Shown here in pieces: positions 1 to 12,788 of a stretch of 64,000 nt of DNA. The position numbers were made by a program, and so were the translations under genes. The first letter of the stretch is position 1. Each line of letters begins with the position of its first letter. Source of the stretch: Stenopsyche tienmushanensis (lineage: Eukaryota > Arthropoda > Insecta > Trichoptera > Stenopsychidae); the NCBI GenBank assembly GCA_008973525.1, contig WACJ01000128.1:744001-808000 (forward strand), given 5' to 3'. The notes under the pieces are model-generated. The model was not told where the DNA came from. It made no database searches and saw nothing but the letters and a program-made list of their open reading frames with translations.

Positions 1-970
1 AGTATGAAATAATGGACCTTCAGCGATGCAAGAATATATTACCTAAAGTGATAAACAATGTACAAAATATTACCATATGAATACAATAACATATATTGTA
101 TCATGGCTCAAGTAATTGTATTTATAGTGGTATGAAGGCTTTTAAAATCATATTTTACAACTTGGCGATGAAAAGCAACAATGCACATGTTATATCGACT
201 GTTATGTTGCTTGTTCTTTTGTAAGGTTGTCTGAAAATTCTTTTGCGGAGTTGTGCTAGCAATTTTAAAGTGTTAAAGAAACAAAGTTATACTAATTAAT
301 GTTCTATGATCCATAATGTTTTACTGCCATTATTATAGATTATTAAATTTTAGTATTTTATTTTCTTCTTCGTACAAAAATACAAAAATTGAAATTCTTC
401 TCGAAATAAAATTAAAAAACACCAGGGTAAACATTTCCAGCAAATTCCCGAAAATTTAATTTTGTTAGAAATGTTTTAATCTTAAGCATCTTTCCACACT
501 GGATCGCTTTGTTCCTGGGGTATATAAACTGTTTGTTTTATAAATATACGTGCAGATCTTCGCTAAAATCACCCCGTGCACTAGGGACTAATGGGCTCAT
601 TTAAATTCGCATTATTTTTATTCACAAAGTTTCGCTGGCGTGAATGCTAATATTTTATAATATCTATTTGTCTGAAAGCTTGTCCATATTAAATCTAATA
701 GTCGCTATTATTAATATTTCAAGCGTGTTTCATGTATTTTTTATTTTGTTTCAACTTAAAAATATACGATGGGGTAAAGTTTCAGAGAGCAGTAATTTCT
801 GCTGCTATTACCTTGACCTAGTGACCTTAGAGACTTCAAATATAGTAAATGGATAAACGTCAGGATAATTAAGTTAAACGTAGAAAAATATTCTGGAAGA
901 AATTTTATTCACGGGTATTAATAATATTTAATGACTTCTTGCTAATTGGTGCGAATACCGTGTACTGAAA

Positions 971-1033
<63 letters not shown>

Positions 1034-3950
1034 TTTAAGCGAATATTTTTATTAGTTGATTACAGAAACATTTTAGGAAATGAACTCGAGTTATTCTGAT
1101 TTCAAGTTTAAATTTTGTTCTAGAAAATGTGCCAAATGTAGAGGATATTGAAAGGAATTCATCGATTACCTTATAATGCATTGCATAGAATATATATCTG
1201 TCCATAACCATTATAAGTCACCATTAAAAGAATAAAAAAACTCTATAGATAAGTTTCGCACGAATTGACAAAAGTCAATAAACTCTTTCGTTTACATGTG
1301 GCCTCTTTTTCGCTCAATAGACATCAAGTCTAATAATCTTGAATAATGTATAGCTTATGATAATCAAAGACAAACAGGACAATGGCTGGATCGCAAATTA
1401 ACTCCAAGATAGCCAGAGAAAGCCTTCATCCTAGCAAAGTCATGGTGACCGTATGGTAGTCTGACTAAGGTGTGATCCATTATTCATTATTGCATCCTGG
1501 AAAAACCATCATTGCAGACGACCTGAAATAATGCATGCTACTCAAACATCGTTCGCTGATCAAAAGGCATAAGACGCTCTACACGATATTGCAAGAATTG
1601 CAATTGGGATACAAAGCTTTCGTTAATTTAATACTAATGCATTTTACAGATTTATATTGATTGTACAAAATCGGACATTTCACATGAAACGCCAGATAGA
1701 ACTAATTATAGATGCCATCTAATATCTAATATTATCTAGCTCTAAATGTATTCAAACACGAAATACAAACGACAAGCGTATACTTGATATGCTATAAAGG
1801 CTTCATTAAAATTGAAGGAGATGGAACCTTTGATGTAATCATAGTTGATGCACACTCGCATAAAAGCATTCAACCTTTGTTTCGCTTTGTTTCATCTTTC
1901 GGTTTGATGTGTTTCGCTCGACATTACTTGAGCCATTATTTTCTACTGCACTTGATAAAAATACAAAAGAAATGCCAACACCCTGCTTTTTACAATTATT
2001 CGTTCTGGTGCCATTTTGATAAAAACTGAAGAAAACCCTTGATAGCAGAGGAGTCGCGACTTTTTAAGCGAAGTAGCCTTCTTTTACGACTCTTTCGATA
2101 AGAACAAGTCATACAGACAAAAAACGTTTGAAGAAATGGATAGTATAAGACAAAAAAAAAGGGAATCGTAACGCAATTGTATAAATGTCAAGAGAATGAA
2201 TCGCATTCGTGTAAAACCTGGCCGTATTTTTCTCTTAGCATTTGGAATATATTTTTGTGTTTTTTTTTGTATTTGCTTTTTTTTGCCACGTACGTGTGTA
2301 GTTTTTCGTCTTTTCCGTGGATCCCTAACGCATGTAACACATGTTAATCGTCATGTGGGGATGTTACGAATTTTCAAACATGTTTCTTTAGGGGACGTTT
2401 TTTTGATCAAACTTCGACGAAACTTCAATTGGGTCTCCAACTGCTTCTAAGTCGTATAAAATACCGCCGAAGATATTTTTTACGTTCCTGTCTAAGGACC
2501 TTAAGTATTTTTTGCACCCCTACTTTATGAGCGTTTCGCATATAAACCACAAGTGCAAATAACAATATTATATTTATTCAGTCCCTAAAATACCTTTTAA
2601 ACTATATTAAACTCTAAGTTATAAAGCATTTTGTAATTTGAAACGATCAAAGCGCACGTGGATAAACAAATAAATCAATACTTTTCTTTGGGGTTAAATT
2701 TATTATACAAATCTCAATTGCCATCCGAAACTGAGTAATGCATCTAACAAAATTGCACCAGACTATTCATTATGTCGTCGACAATACAAGCTTAAGTCTC
2801 ACTGGTGGGATTTACTAACAAAAGATGCAATTATAAGTGGCAATAAAGCCAGAGGATTCAAAGTCTACTACACGTCTGTACAAACACTACGAGATCAAAC
2901 AAGTTAGTTCAGCATCCAAAACTTCAATAGGATCCTTTAAAAAGGGATCATTACGTTCATAATTTCTTAATGTGAAAACCTCTTATCTATATGATTAAAA
3001 TAAAATTTGATATATTTTTTAAATAATGTATGGATAATTTAAACCTGGATGCTTGTACGCTTGATAGTTTTTATCCTATGGGATGGAAATGGGACGCTCC
3101 TTAGCTGTGAGCGTCTTCCAGCTCGTTAAAATACAGGATGTTTTGCATATGGACCGAATTTTTTTTTTTTTTGGGGGTTAATAGGGGAATTTATTGCTAT
3201 GTTTCACACATAGGCCCTATGTCCTATGTATCAGGGTGTCGAAATAGATTTTCTTTTCAACTTTTTGAAAAAGTATCCAAAATTTCACCTTTAAATCGTC
3301 TTAACATTTTAATCTATGGTCGTAATCAAATGAAATAACTGTTTTAGTATTTTGCAATGTATTTTTATGCAATTGATTTGAAGAAAATTACTTTTGAGCT
3401 TCTAAAGTCACTTAAAATGAACTCAAAATATGAATTTCCTAAAGCCAAATAAATCATATCATCATCTCATAAAAATAGACCGCAGTCCATAATATTTATT
3501 TGATAAAATAATACATACATATTTATATGTTCATATGCTTTATTAATTTTTATAACTGTGTTATCTTGACAAAAATGAAATATTTTCTTGACTTTGTTAC
3601 TGCAAAACTGCGCAAATTTTTTTTTTAAATCTAAATTTGATGCAACGTTTGCACATTTCCTTGCCATATAAATTTCATGCTTTAATAAATGACGAAAGGA
3701 TTCGAATTTATTTTTAGGCTTTTCGCTGTCACGTAGTATTAGGCTTTTTCTTCCGTGGATTTATTTCTTGTTCTTTGAGTTTCTAAAGGAGAGAAAATCG
3801 TTTCGCGACAAGACGAAGAGATTACGATGATTGAGGAAATAAAAGACGGATTTTGACTTATCGGATAGATTGTTGGAATTTTATCCCTTGACATTTTTCG
3901 TCTTTCTCTTTCTTGTCTGCGAGAGTCGTATAGATTTTTTTGGCATAGAG
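1..3950. other. AT-rich noncoding stretch, no gene seen
   Basis: All open frames here are short and translate to composition-driven peptides rich in Phe, Ile, Asn and Lys, with no recognisable domain on either strand. The only discrete structures are a TA microsatellite near 977-1030 and a small perfect hairpin near 3093-3115 (7-bp arms, GACGCTC and its complement). Nothing resembles the preceding end of a gene, so the identity of whatever lies to the left of the window is unknown. Confidence 0.6.
977..1030. repeat. (TA)n microsatellite, about 27 units
   Basis: An uninterrupted run of alternating T and A is directly visible. It is a simple sequence repeat with no coding content. Confidence 0.97.
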
Positions 3951-4269
3951 CATTTTGATCTTAAAGGCTTGTGTGAAATTTCATGTTTAAAATAATGTAA
4001 TATGTGTAAGAGCTTAAGAAGATTTATTTTAAATTACTTCACTCTAAGACTCGACTTGGGTTCGTTTTTACTTTAGTTTTGTATGTTCAGATTAATCTTT
4101 TTAGTTGTGAAATTTTGCTGAGATAAGCTAGAGAGCAAATTGTTCTTGAGTCAACTATTATGTATAAAGTGTAGACTTAAGATTTACCTGTTAACTTAAA
4201 TATTTTTGTGGAGTTGAAAAGTTTGGGATTTTGTGTACTTTGTAGGTTTGCCAAATACAAGAGCAAGGG

Positions 4270-5312
4270 GACTCACATTTATATCAATTCTAATCCGGCA
4301 CGTCAAATTGTCTCTGGCTCGGTGTAACAATATTTGTACCACACTTTCGCTCTCGATTCATTCAGCCGACCCTCGAGGTTCCATTTTTTGTCGAGTAGAA
4401 TAAAGAGCAATAATTTATGATCTTCTTTTGCCGCAAGATCGACCGAGTGAAAAATTATACTCATAAATATAGAGACGATCCAAGAAAAGGACACGTCCGC
4501 TTCTAATTATTTTCACTCTATTGATGCCGGAACCCAATTTTCCAAAAGCCACCCCAAACAGTCCTTTCTGCTTTCCATCGCGTCGTTATCTCCAAATTGA
4601 TGGCGAAAGCATTCATTCTCACTTCCCACGCTGCTGCTAAGAACGATCTGAAAATATTCAGTGCGTTTTCTAAGCATAACAGCAAAAGAGTATTACTCTT
4701 CGTCCACTGTCCAAAATGATATAAAACCATTATTGCTCCACAGAGATCAAACGTGCTGGAATATGGCCATAATATGTGAAGTTTCTCACGGGGTATCAAA
4801 TATTTTATAAGGGTTAACTGCATCGCCTGCCCGCACATGTAGACCCTCTTTATTACAGCGTTTTTACCTCCATCCCTAAAATATATAACCTTCTCACACT
4901 CGCTTTGTTGGCGAGGGTCGTACCAGTGTTCCGTCGGAATGCGAGGAATGAAATTGAAAAAGATTTTTCCCCCAGCCAACTTTTTAATAAGCAAACCGCA
5001 AACTATTTGGCTTATAAATATTTTTTTTATTGTCAAGAGGCATTTTATTTTTTGTCGGTTTCTGCCTACAGAGATATATATCACCTGTCGACCCACTCCT
5101 TGGGAGATTGCCCGCCACTTGACTGAGTAGTGGTTCTCATCCTTTGTTCCCCGTTTCCATTTACGAGATTCAACTTTTCTCCCTTGTTTGCCCTTTCTTT
5201 TGTGGAATTTAGCCACGGGCGAGTTTTCCGTTGTTTTATCAGTAAATACAACATTTCGAAAAACCGAAACAAGAGCAATTATAAGTCGTCGACTGTAATT
5301 TGTCCCAGGTGA
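4270..5312. promoter_or_regulatory. GC-richer block, candidate promoter or 5' leader of the phosphatase gene
   Basis: This kilobase is visibly richer in G+C and CpG than its surroundings and stays open for long distances in several frames on both strands. At its right edge, base 5308 ends a perfect CAG/GTGAGA splice donor on the + strand. That donor could end a noncoding first exon joined to the phosphatase gene starting at 6741. The block may therefore be a promoter with a leader exon, or a conserved noncoding element. A TAATCC homeodomain-type site is present near 4292. This is inference from composition and one donor site. Confidence 0.3.
4518..5216 (-). CDS. Unrecognised long open reading frame, 232 codons; coding status doubtful
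   Basis: A single open frame of 232 residues runs on the minus strand. A rough estimate from local base composition says an uninterrupted frame of this length is unlikely by chance. The predicted protein starts with a very basic stretch (residues 1-25, rich in Lys and Arg), then has scattered hydrophobic patches and several Trp and Cys. I recognise no domain, no signal peptide and no repeat. Overlapping frames on the other strand are also open, which is what a GC-rich conserved noncoding element or promoter would give. I consider a real protein less likely than a by-product of composition, but it cannot be excluded. Confidence 0.12.
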   Translation of the reverse strand: MAKFHKRKGKQGRKVESRKWKRGTKDENHYSVKWRAISQGVGRQVIYISVGRNRQKIKCLLTIKKIFISQIVCGLLIKKLAGGKIFFNFIPRIPTEHWYDPRQQSECEKVIYFRDGGKNAVIKRVYMCGQAMQLTLIKYLIPREKLHILWPYSSTFDLCGAIMVLYHFGQWTKSNTLLLLCLENALNIFRSFLAAAWEVRMNAFAINLEITTRWKAERTVWGGFWKIGFRHQ

Positions 5313-5599
5313 GAATTACACGAATAGACTATCCATTTTGTCATTAGTACATTTAATTATAAAATTTTATATCGTATTTAAATATAATTATTGTACTTTA
5401 TAATATAATTATCCAATAAATAATACATCATATCTGCTACATGTAAAACAATATTCATTCAATCAACCCCTCTGAAAATGAACATGGATACACCATAATT
5501 GAATTTCCACATACACTAACTTTATAAAAAAAACTTAGTATAACACATAATTTATTAATATTAAAAATATAATATATGGCTCATATATATGAGTTTTAT

Positions 5600-5940
5600 T
5601 GAACATACAGAAACACGTCTGAGAATTGTGGGAGCCAATTCGTTTTGAAATATTTGGGACCATTATCTTATTGGAATGTGAAATCTAGCTCTAATATAGA
5701 TACTAAATTTTCTTGAACTATTTAATTTTCCGTCAATTTTTATATAATCCCCAGTCTTTTCACCTCCAAAACGACCTTCACATTTCCTTGTTTAATTATA
5801 GGTTCTCAATGAGCCATAAATTCAAATTTAGTTTCATCCATTCATATGACATTATTCCAATCTTTATGTTTTTATATCCAGAGCAGTCTTTACATAACCC
5901 ATTTTATAGCAGATAACATGAATGACTCTCTGAACAATTT
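5600..5940 (-). pseudogene. Decayed Tc1-like transposase fragment
   Basis: Translating the minus strand across frames gives successive Tc1-family landmarks in the right order. First comes KHKDWNNVI, then a DETKFEF segment matching the second catalytic Asp region (W-x-DE-x-KF). A diverged glycine-poor stretch follows, and finally QxDNGPKYFKTNW, matching the QQDNDPKH motif, with the second Gln replaced by a stop. Several stops and frameshifts interrupt it, so it cannot make protein. Neither terminal inverted repeat could be placed. Tc1 elements duplicate TA on insertion; no such boundary is assigned here. It lies just upstream of the phosphatase gene. Confidence 0.72.
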
Positions 5941-5949
5941 TTTTTTTAC

Positions 5950-6740
5950 GTTTGTATTAACATTTGAATGTAATACAAACGTAAGAAAAGACTCTAGCAT
6001 TAAAAATGAGATAAAAGATACTATTTTTAATGGTTAATTGTTGTGTTTTTAGATAAAGTTTCCAAATTAATTGTTGGTAGTGTGTTTTTTTATAAAATCC
6101 CAAATAACTATTATTCCCTTATTTCCCATTTTGTATCAAAAAAATTAATAAACACTTAATAAAGCCAAAACATTTTGGCTCTCTATCATACACAGAAATA
6201 TTGATACATTAAAAATACTATATAGGAATGGTATTAATTTTTAAGCAAATAATTTATGTTCACCGTTAAAAAACAAATATGTATTAATGTAATACAATTT
6301 GCCTCTTTGTTCATTTTTTCACTTAACTCTAAACCTAAATGGCTTTATTTTTCATAGTAAAAACTGTTGAAAACCTCAGCGTATGACATTTTAGTTTAAT
6401 TTCACTGTTTTTATGATAGCCTTAAAGCTCGGCTTGCCTTCAAGTACGGCAGTTCACTATGTAGTCACAATTTTATTATTATGGTAATTTATACTGTATA
6501 ATATAGCCATTTTTCTCAAATTTTAGTATTTTATTATTATAACGTCGTTTTCTTATTAAATTATTTTATTATGTGCACGCAAATTGGAATATTGAATTAA
6601 TAATTCATTTTTGCTAATATGCTTTTGTGTAAAACAACACATTACAAAGATTATGGATGTTTTATTGTTACATTATTATTAACATATTTAATATAATTAA
6701 GAAGCATAATGATTAGTATAATCCAGCCATACGTTTCAAA
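5950..6740. other. AT-rich spacer upstream of the phosphatase gene
   Basis: No coding segment is visible. It probably contains the right flank of the Tc1 relic and, if the candidate donor at 5308 is real, part of a leader intron. A weak acceptor (ATCCAG) ends at 6726, shortly before the proposed start codon. Confidence 0.5.
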
Positions 6741-9700
6741 ATGTTTACTTTGTCATCTAAACTTATAAAAACACCTACTATCACTGGCGTTTGTAAAAAA
6801 GTAAGATTTGCATAGATAATTTTGTCGATTTTATATTAATTTATATATAGATATAAGTAATGCAAAAAGCTTTCACTAAATTTAAATTTCACATGTCTAT
6901 CTCCAATCGTATTGATCTTAAAATTATACTATTTGTAAAAGATTTGCCTATGTTAAACTTAAATTTATTGTAATAAAAGTAAAAAGTCATTCGATAAATG
7001 ATACATCACTCAAATGTATATTCACATATTATAGATATATTAATTTACTATTTTTTTTAACTTTTATAGTTGGAAAATGTGCGCATGCTGGATAAATACA
7101 ACACAAGAACACCATCCAAAGGAACATTATACTTGACTGCCACTCATCTTATATTCGTGGATCACGATCTTAAAAAGGAAACATGGGTGCGTATCGAATA
7201 ATATTACAACCTATTGACGATATTCATTAAAAGCTGATATTATTAATATGTATTTATATTTACAGATACTCTTGTCTCATTTATCAGCAGCAGAAAAATT
7301 GCCATTGTCCACGGCTGGATCCCCATTACTTGTACGCACAAAGACATTTCAAAATGCCACGTTTGTTATTCCGAAAGAGAGAGACTGCCATGACATGTAT
7401 ACATCTTTGGCTCAAATGAGTCAACCAGGTAATTGGTTCATTTTTTAATTGATTAGCAATATGTAAAGAAATGTTTTCATATTTAATTATATTATTATTG
7501 TAGTTCATATCGAAGAGTTGTATTGCTTCCATTACACGTCGACTTTAGACGATGTAGTTAAATCTGCTGGATGGGATATGTTTAATCTCCGAGATGAATA
7601 TAAACGAATGAGAGTTCCAAATGACCAATGGGTGTTATGCGTCGCAAACAAAGATTATGAAGTAAGTTATACTAAAATTAAATCATTTAACAAATATATT
7701 ATTTTTAATTATGCTTATATTTTAGTTATGTGATACATATCCACGAGATTTATATGTACCGGCATCTGCGTCCTCGGCGGTTTTATTAGGAAGTTCTCGG
7801 TTTCGATCCAGAGGTCGTTTACCTGTATTGACTTATCTTCACCACAATAAAGCAGCCATCACCCGGTGCTCCCAACCACTCAGTGGATTCAGTGCTAGGT
7901 TAAATTTGCTTGGCATGACATTGTTAAAATGGCTTTTTTGTACATATTTCTGTATAAAATTAATATTTACTCTATACGCTAACTGTTTTCAGATGCTTGG
8001 AAGATGAACAGATGTTAGATTGCATCAGAAAGACCAATCCTAATTGTGGATTTATGTATGTGGTTGATACTAGACCTAGAGTAAGTGTATTTTTATCATG
8101 TGTGAGTCTATTATAAAAATTCGTAGATTTTAGACTTCAATTATTATTACAATTATTGTATTTTTCGATATTAATACGTTCTTATATTATTCTAGATAAA
8201 TGCTATGGCAAATCGTGCTGCCGGAAAGGGATATGAAAATGAGGCATTCTATGAAAATATAAAATTTCAATTTTTAGGTATTGAAAATATTCACGTCATG
8301 CGTAGCAGTCTGCAAAAAGTTGTTGAGAGTGAGAATTGTTATATTATATTTTTTTTATAAATGCAGTTATAATTATTTTTATTGAAATAAACGTATTATT
8401 ATTTTGCAGCTTGCGAACAAAAGTCGCCATCAATGTCATCATTTCTAGCCGGTCTTGAATCGTCACAATGGTTAAGGCACGTGCGCTCAGTTTTGGAAGC
8501 AGCTGCAGCTGTGGCTCGTGCTGTATCTCGAGGTTCTTCGGTCCTTGTTCATTGCAGTGACGGTTGGGACCGTACTGCACAAGTTTGCTTTTTAGCTTGT
8601 TTGATGCTAGATCCTTATTATAGGACGGTCAAAGGTTTTCAGGTATGCTTCTTTCCCATGTTTATATGCTTAAAATTTAATTGATCTGTATTTAGATAAT
8701 AATACATTTGTACCTTACAGACATTAATTGAAAAAGAATGGTTGGCATTTGGTCATAAATTCTCCGAAAGATGTGGGCATATAGCTGGAGAAGGCCGAGA
8801 ACGTTCTCCCGTATTTGGACAAGCTTTGGATGCAGCGTGGCAATTAACTCGTGCTCGTCCTGCAGCTTTTCAATTCAATGAAAGATTTTTATTAGCTTTA
8901 CATGATCACGCACATGCTTGCCAATTTGGAACATTTGTTGGAAATTGTGAAAAAGATAGATTAGATTTAAGGTTACTTTTTGTTGTATTTAGAATACTCA
9001 TCGTCAATTCTTATTATCCATTATCCTTTTTATATATGTTTTCTTGGTTCCAGATTATCGGAAAGAACATTTTCCCTATGGGGATTTATGGCAAGTCATA
9101 TGAATGAATATTACAATCCTTTATATGATCCATCAGCTGTGACTGATTTACTTTCTCCCAACTTAATAAGTCAAAATATCAGGTAAATTCTCTTTTAATT
9201 GCTATTATATTGAACATAATATCGCAGATAAAATTTTCTAAAGATATTTTTTATAACAGGTTTTGGCGAGGTATGTACTGTAGATTTGAAAATGGTGTTC
9301 ATCCAAGAGAACCTCTTGGAGATTTATTATTAGCGACTACAGATCATTCATCATCATTACAGGACCATATAACTCTTCTTACAAAAGTTAGTTTTTTATT
9401 TTTTAATTATGATTATGTCATAAAATGATTTCTTTACGTGTTGATTATTAATTTAAATTTTAGAGAATAACATCACTAAAGTCACTATTAGGAAATCGTG
9501 GTTCAAAAAATAATTCAAGACCCAAAGAAAAAGAGGTTTCACATCAGAATAGTCCACCAGATAAAGAGGAACAAGACGATTTTGAAAGTTCAAATCATAT
9601 TAATGATTCGAATCAAATTGATAACAAGTAATTTTTCTTAAATATAAAACTGTAGTTACAAAAAATAGCAAAATGAGCAATTTTAATTAGTCAAGTCTCA

Positions 9701-10210
9701 TATTTTTCATATAACAGGTATCTTTACGACAAGACAAATACTAGTCTTTCAGAAATGGCATCTGCTGATGATGATCATCCTCTTAAATTACCTGAAAATG
9801 CTACAGCACAATTAGGTAATGCAAACAAACAGAGTAATGTTCCTGCTGATGATATCATAATTCATGGAGGTGTTCCTGTCACAGATCTTTTACAAATCGA
9901 GGAAGAAATAGGTTCAGTTGCAATAGATTGGAAAACAATTAAGAACATAAAGGAATGTGTTTGTTCAACACCGTTTGATCATTTTAGTAGAAAGGTATTT
10001 AATTTTTTCCCCTGAAATACTATTTTTACTTACTTCCAATTAATTTTTTGATCGATATTTTTTTAGTACCATTGTTGGAAATGTGGGGGCGTTTATTGTA
10101 CTCGTTGCATCGATAAGCACGTACCACTTTCTGGATTGGCTTCCGGTCGTCCTGCGCCAGTTTGCCGAATGTGCTATGCACAGATTACAACATCTCCTAA
10201 TCCGACATAA
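6741..10210 (+). CDS. Mtmr6: Myotubularin-related phosphoinositide 3-phosphatase with C-terminal FYVE-like finger (MTMR6/7/8 group)
   Basis: It probably removes the 3-phosphate of PI3P and PI(3,5)P2 on endosomal membranes (known for the family). Exons: 6741-6800, 7070-7186, 7266-7428, 7504-7661, 7726-7898, 7993-8080, 8196-8328, 8410-8642, 8721-8971, 9054-9182, 9260-9386, 9464-9627, 9718-9994, 10067-10210. All introns are GT-AG with matching phases; they sum to 738 codons plus stop. Residues about 20-113 match the PH-GRAM domain and about 150-545 the phosphatase. The CX5R loop is HCSDGWDR, with Cys346 and Arg352, so it looks catalytically active. Residues 679-727 carry eight Cys arranged as a FYVE-like zinc finger. 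The first pair is CxC, and the RKYHCWKCG core lacks the usual double His. Exon 1 is the least certain: it is chosen because it ends in phase 0 at a GTAAGA donor and supplies a short leader ahead of the LENVRMLD segment. Confidence 0.95.
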
Positions 10211-10543
10211 GTGTGGTTTTTCTTAATTACTTTTAACATTGATGACAAAAATATAAATTGGTTGTATAAATACATTTAAAAAACTTTATAAAATCATCTA
10301 TTTAAGTAATAATATTTTGATGAAATTTCAAACCATTTTCAAACACATTTATTAATGATTTTCTGTATATATATAATGTATAAGTTGTTTATGACATATC
10401 CTTTTTATCTTCTTGCAATTTAACCTGTGATCTTTTCTTACGGTCTTACTATTATTTTTTTCTTGAGATAATTAATTACGGGGCTTAATATTATTGAAAT
10501 AAGACCTTCATATGAAGAATAATGTTTTAGAAATATATATTTT

Positions 10544-10549
10544 AATAAA
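10544..10549 (+). terminator. Candidate poly(A) signal of the phosphatase gene
   Basis: A canonical AATAAA hexamer lies about 330 bases after the stop codon at 10210. It is a plausible signal, but AT-rich sequence produces this hexamer often, so the true cleavage site needs transcript data. Confidence 0.35.
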
Positions 10550-12785
10550 GCGTAAAACTGAAAAAAATCACTCTTTGAAATTATTAATATCCTAAAAAAT
10601 CAATGTGCTTTTCGATTTTCAGTGTTTATATGTATTTCAAAATATTCATAATCGATTTAATGGCCAATATTTATGTTTAATCACGTCTTACTAATAGGTG
10701 TGCCAGAAAAGATTGCTGTTTTACAATTCATGAATCGTTGGACACTCGTCGATTAAAATCATCACCAAAGCAATATTCTTTTCCAGTACCTCAAATATCT
10801 ATACTTGTTCAGTATTCTATAAAGAAATATTGTTAAATATCATTTTAACAATAGTCAACATTGCAGAAAATTGAATCTATGTCTTGACATTGCATATTAA
10901 TGTGTTTATACAATTTAAAAACGGAGAAGAAATTTGATATACTGCTTTAATGTTGATTTTGTAAACATTGGCATTGACGTATTTTTAAGAAATTCAAATT
11001 TTAAATTAATTTATTGTCTCATCTTTCTTTTTATTGAAATATTAAATTAAATATGAATTCCAAATTAATGTGATAGCCGAGAGCATTATCTAATTATTAC
11101 ACACGACTAGTCGTTATTTGACCAGCGCCTTATTCTTCGAATTATATAAAGATCTTTTAGTTCTGTGATCAAAAATGATTATATATTTGTGATATAAAAA
11201 TAATGCAATTATAATTTTCCATAATTTTTGTTATATTTTATTTCATTCCAGGAAATCTAATCTAAATAAGAATTTATTTTATTTTAGGTTTAATATTTTT
11301 TTCTTCAGTTGGACATCATATCGTTAGTATATATTCTTTAATACTATTGCGATTTTTTTAATATGGTATAGGTAGTGTACGTGTTTAATCAACTCGGTGA
11401 TGATATTTTAAATTGTGTGGAGCTTTTTTTACTTGTGTGGTGTATAAGGAAATGGATATGAAAAGTATGCGAGCTTTTAAATATAAAAAGCTAAAAACGT
11501 CTTTTGCGGTTTTGTATGGAAAAAATACCTTGAATTTGCCTAGCTGAGAGCTGATAACAGCTTCTGTAATAAGTAAGAAGACTGTTAGTAGTAAGAATTA
11601 GTGAGGAAACACTCCGCGGGTTTATTTTTGTTTTATCTTCATTTTTAGTAAAGAATTATACAATACTTAGATTGCTCATAATAAATTTATTGAAGTTAGA
11701 CTGAAAATATTTTTGCAAATTGCTGAAAGCGCTCGGAATTACGAAATAAGAATAGAGATTTTTGGATATTGATATTCTTATTGAATTGTAAATTATTTTA
11801 ATACTGCAATGAATTATATTATTTAGTTTTACATTATTTCTATGTGCAACGTTAAGTTTCATGTTAAATATATGTAAAGAATTTTCTTCCTTGATATGAT
11901 AAAAGTTACGATTTCAATGTCAATATATCATACTTATTTATTCATTACTTTTCTTTGGTATACATTTTTGCATAAAATAAAATTCAGCAAGTGTTTATTG
12001 TAAGTACTAAGTGTCCCTACATGGGCTTGAGCGGGTTTAATAAAGAGAGTTGTTAAGAATGCCTCTAATTAAATGTTTTTTTTTACTCTTTAATGATTAT
12101 TGAAGATGGTATTGTTAATAAAATGAATTTCAATCCAAACTCAAATATTTTTTCCGTTATTAATTTTTATGAAAGCGATTAATTATTTCATGTTGATAGT
12201 TCAAATAGAGAGTGATTTGTTGGAGGGATCATAAAAAAAATGTTTTGACACATTAATCCCACTGCCATTTTTTTACAGTTAGGCTGAATTTTGATTATTT
12301 TTCTAATGCTGAGCTTATGTATGGACGTTTGTGAAAAAAGCACATAAATATTCATAGACATTATTTAAATGCTCTCTTATTGTTAGCGGTTAAATTTGTA
12401 AAATCCAAATCAATGTTTTGGGCTAATAGATAGTAAATTATTCCTACTTAATACAAAGTAAAAATAATCCCATTTACAACTGTGAAGTAAATTGATCAAC
12501 CTGTAGTATTCTAGCATTAAGATGGCAATTTTGTTTTTGAGTTCAAATTTTACAATATGCATTATAATAAGAAATATTTTTAGAAACCGATAATTTTATT
12601 AGAAAAATGAATATTGTTAATTGTTATTATATAAGTGAATACAATGGATGAAAATATATTTTGTTGTTTATTTAACTCTCGTACATTATACACACTGAAA
12701 CATCACACAACAAAAAAATTGTATACAATAATCGACTATTAAAAAATAACAAAAATGTATTTTTCATAAATAGTAACATTCTTCT
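10550..12785. other. AT-rich intergenic sequence, nothing identified
   Basis: Between the phosphatase gene and the first repeat copy I see only short AT-driven frames and homopolymer runs, with no splice-consistent homology segments on either strand. Confidence 0.6.
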
Positions 12786-12788
12786 ATT

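Noticed and set aside
4905..5312. Plus-strand frames of 60-73 codons
   Set aside because: They overlap each other and the longer minus frame in a GC-rich block; no domain, no consistent splice structure.
7326..7532. Minus-strand 68-codon frame
   Set aside because: Antisense shadow of phosphatase exons 3 and 4 and their intron.
8344..8580. Minus-strand 78-codon frame
   Set aside because: Antisense shadow of the catalytic exon of the phosphatase.
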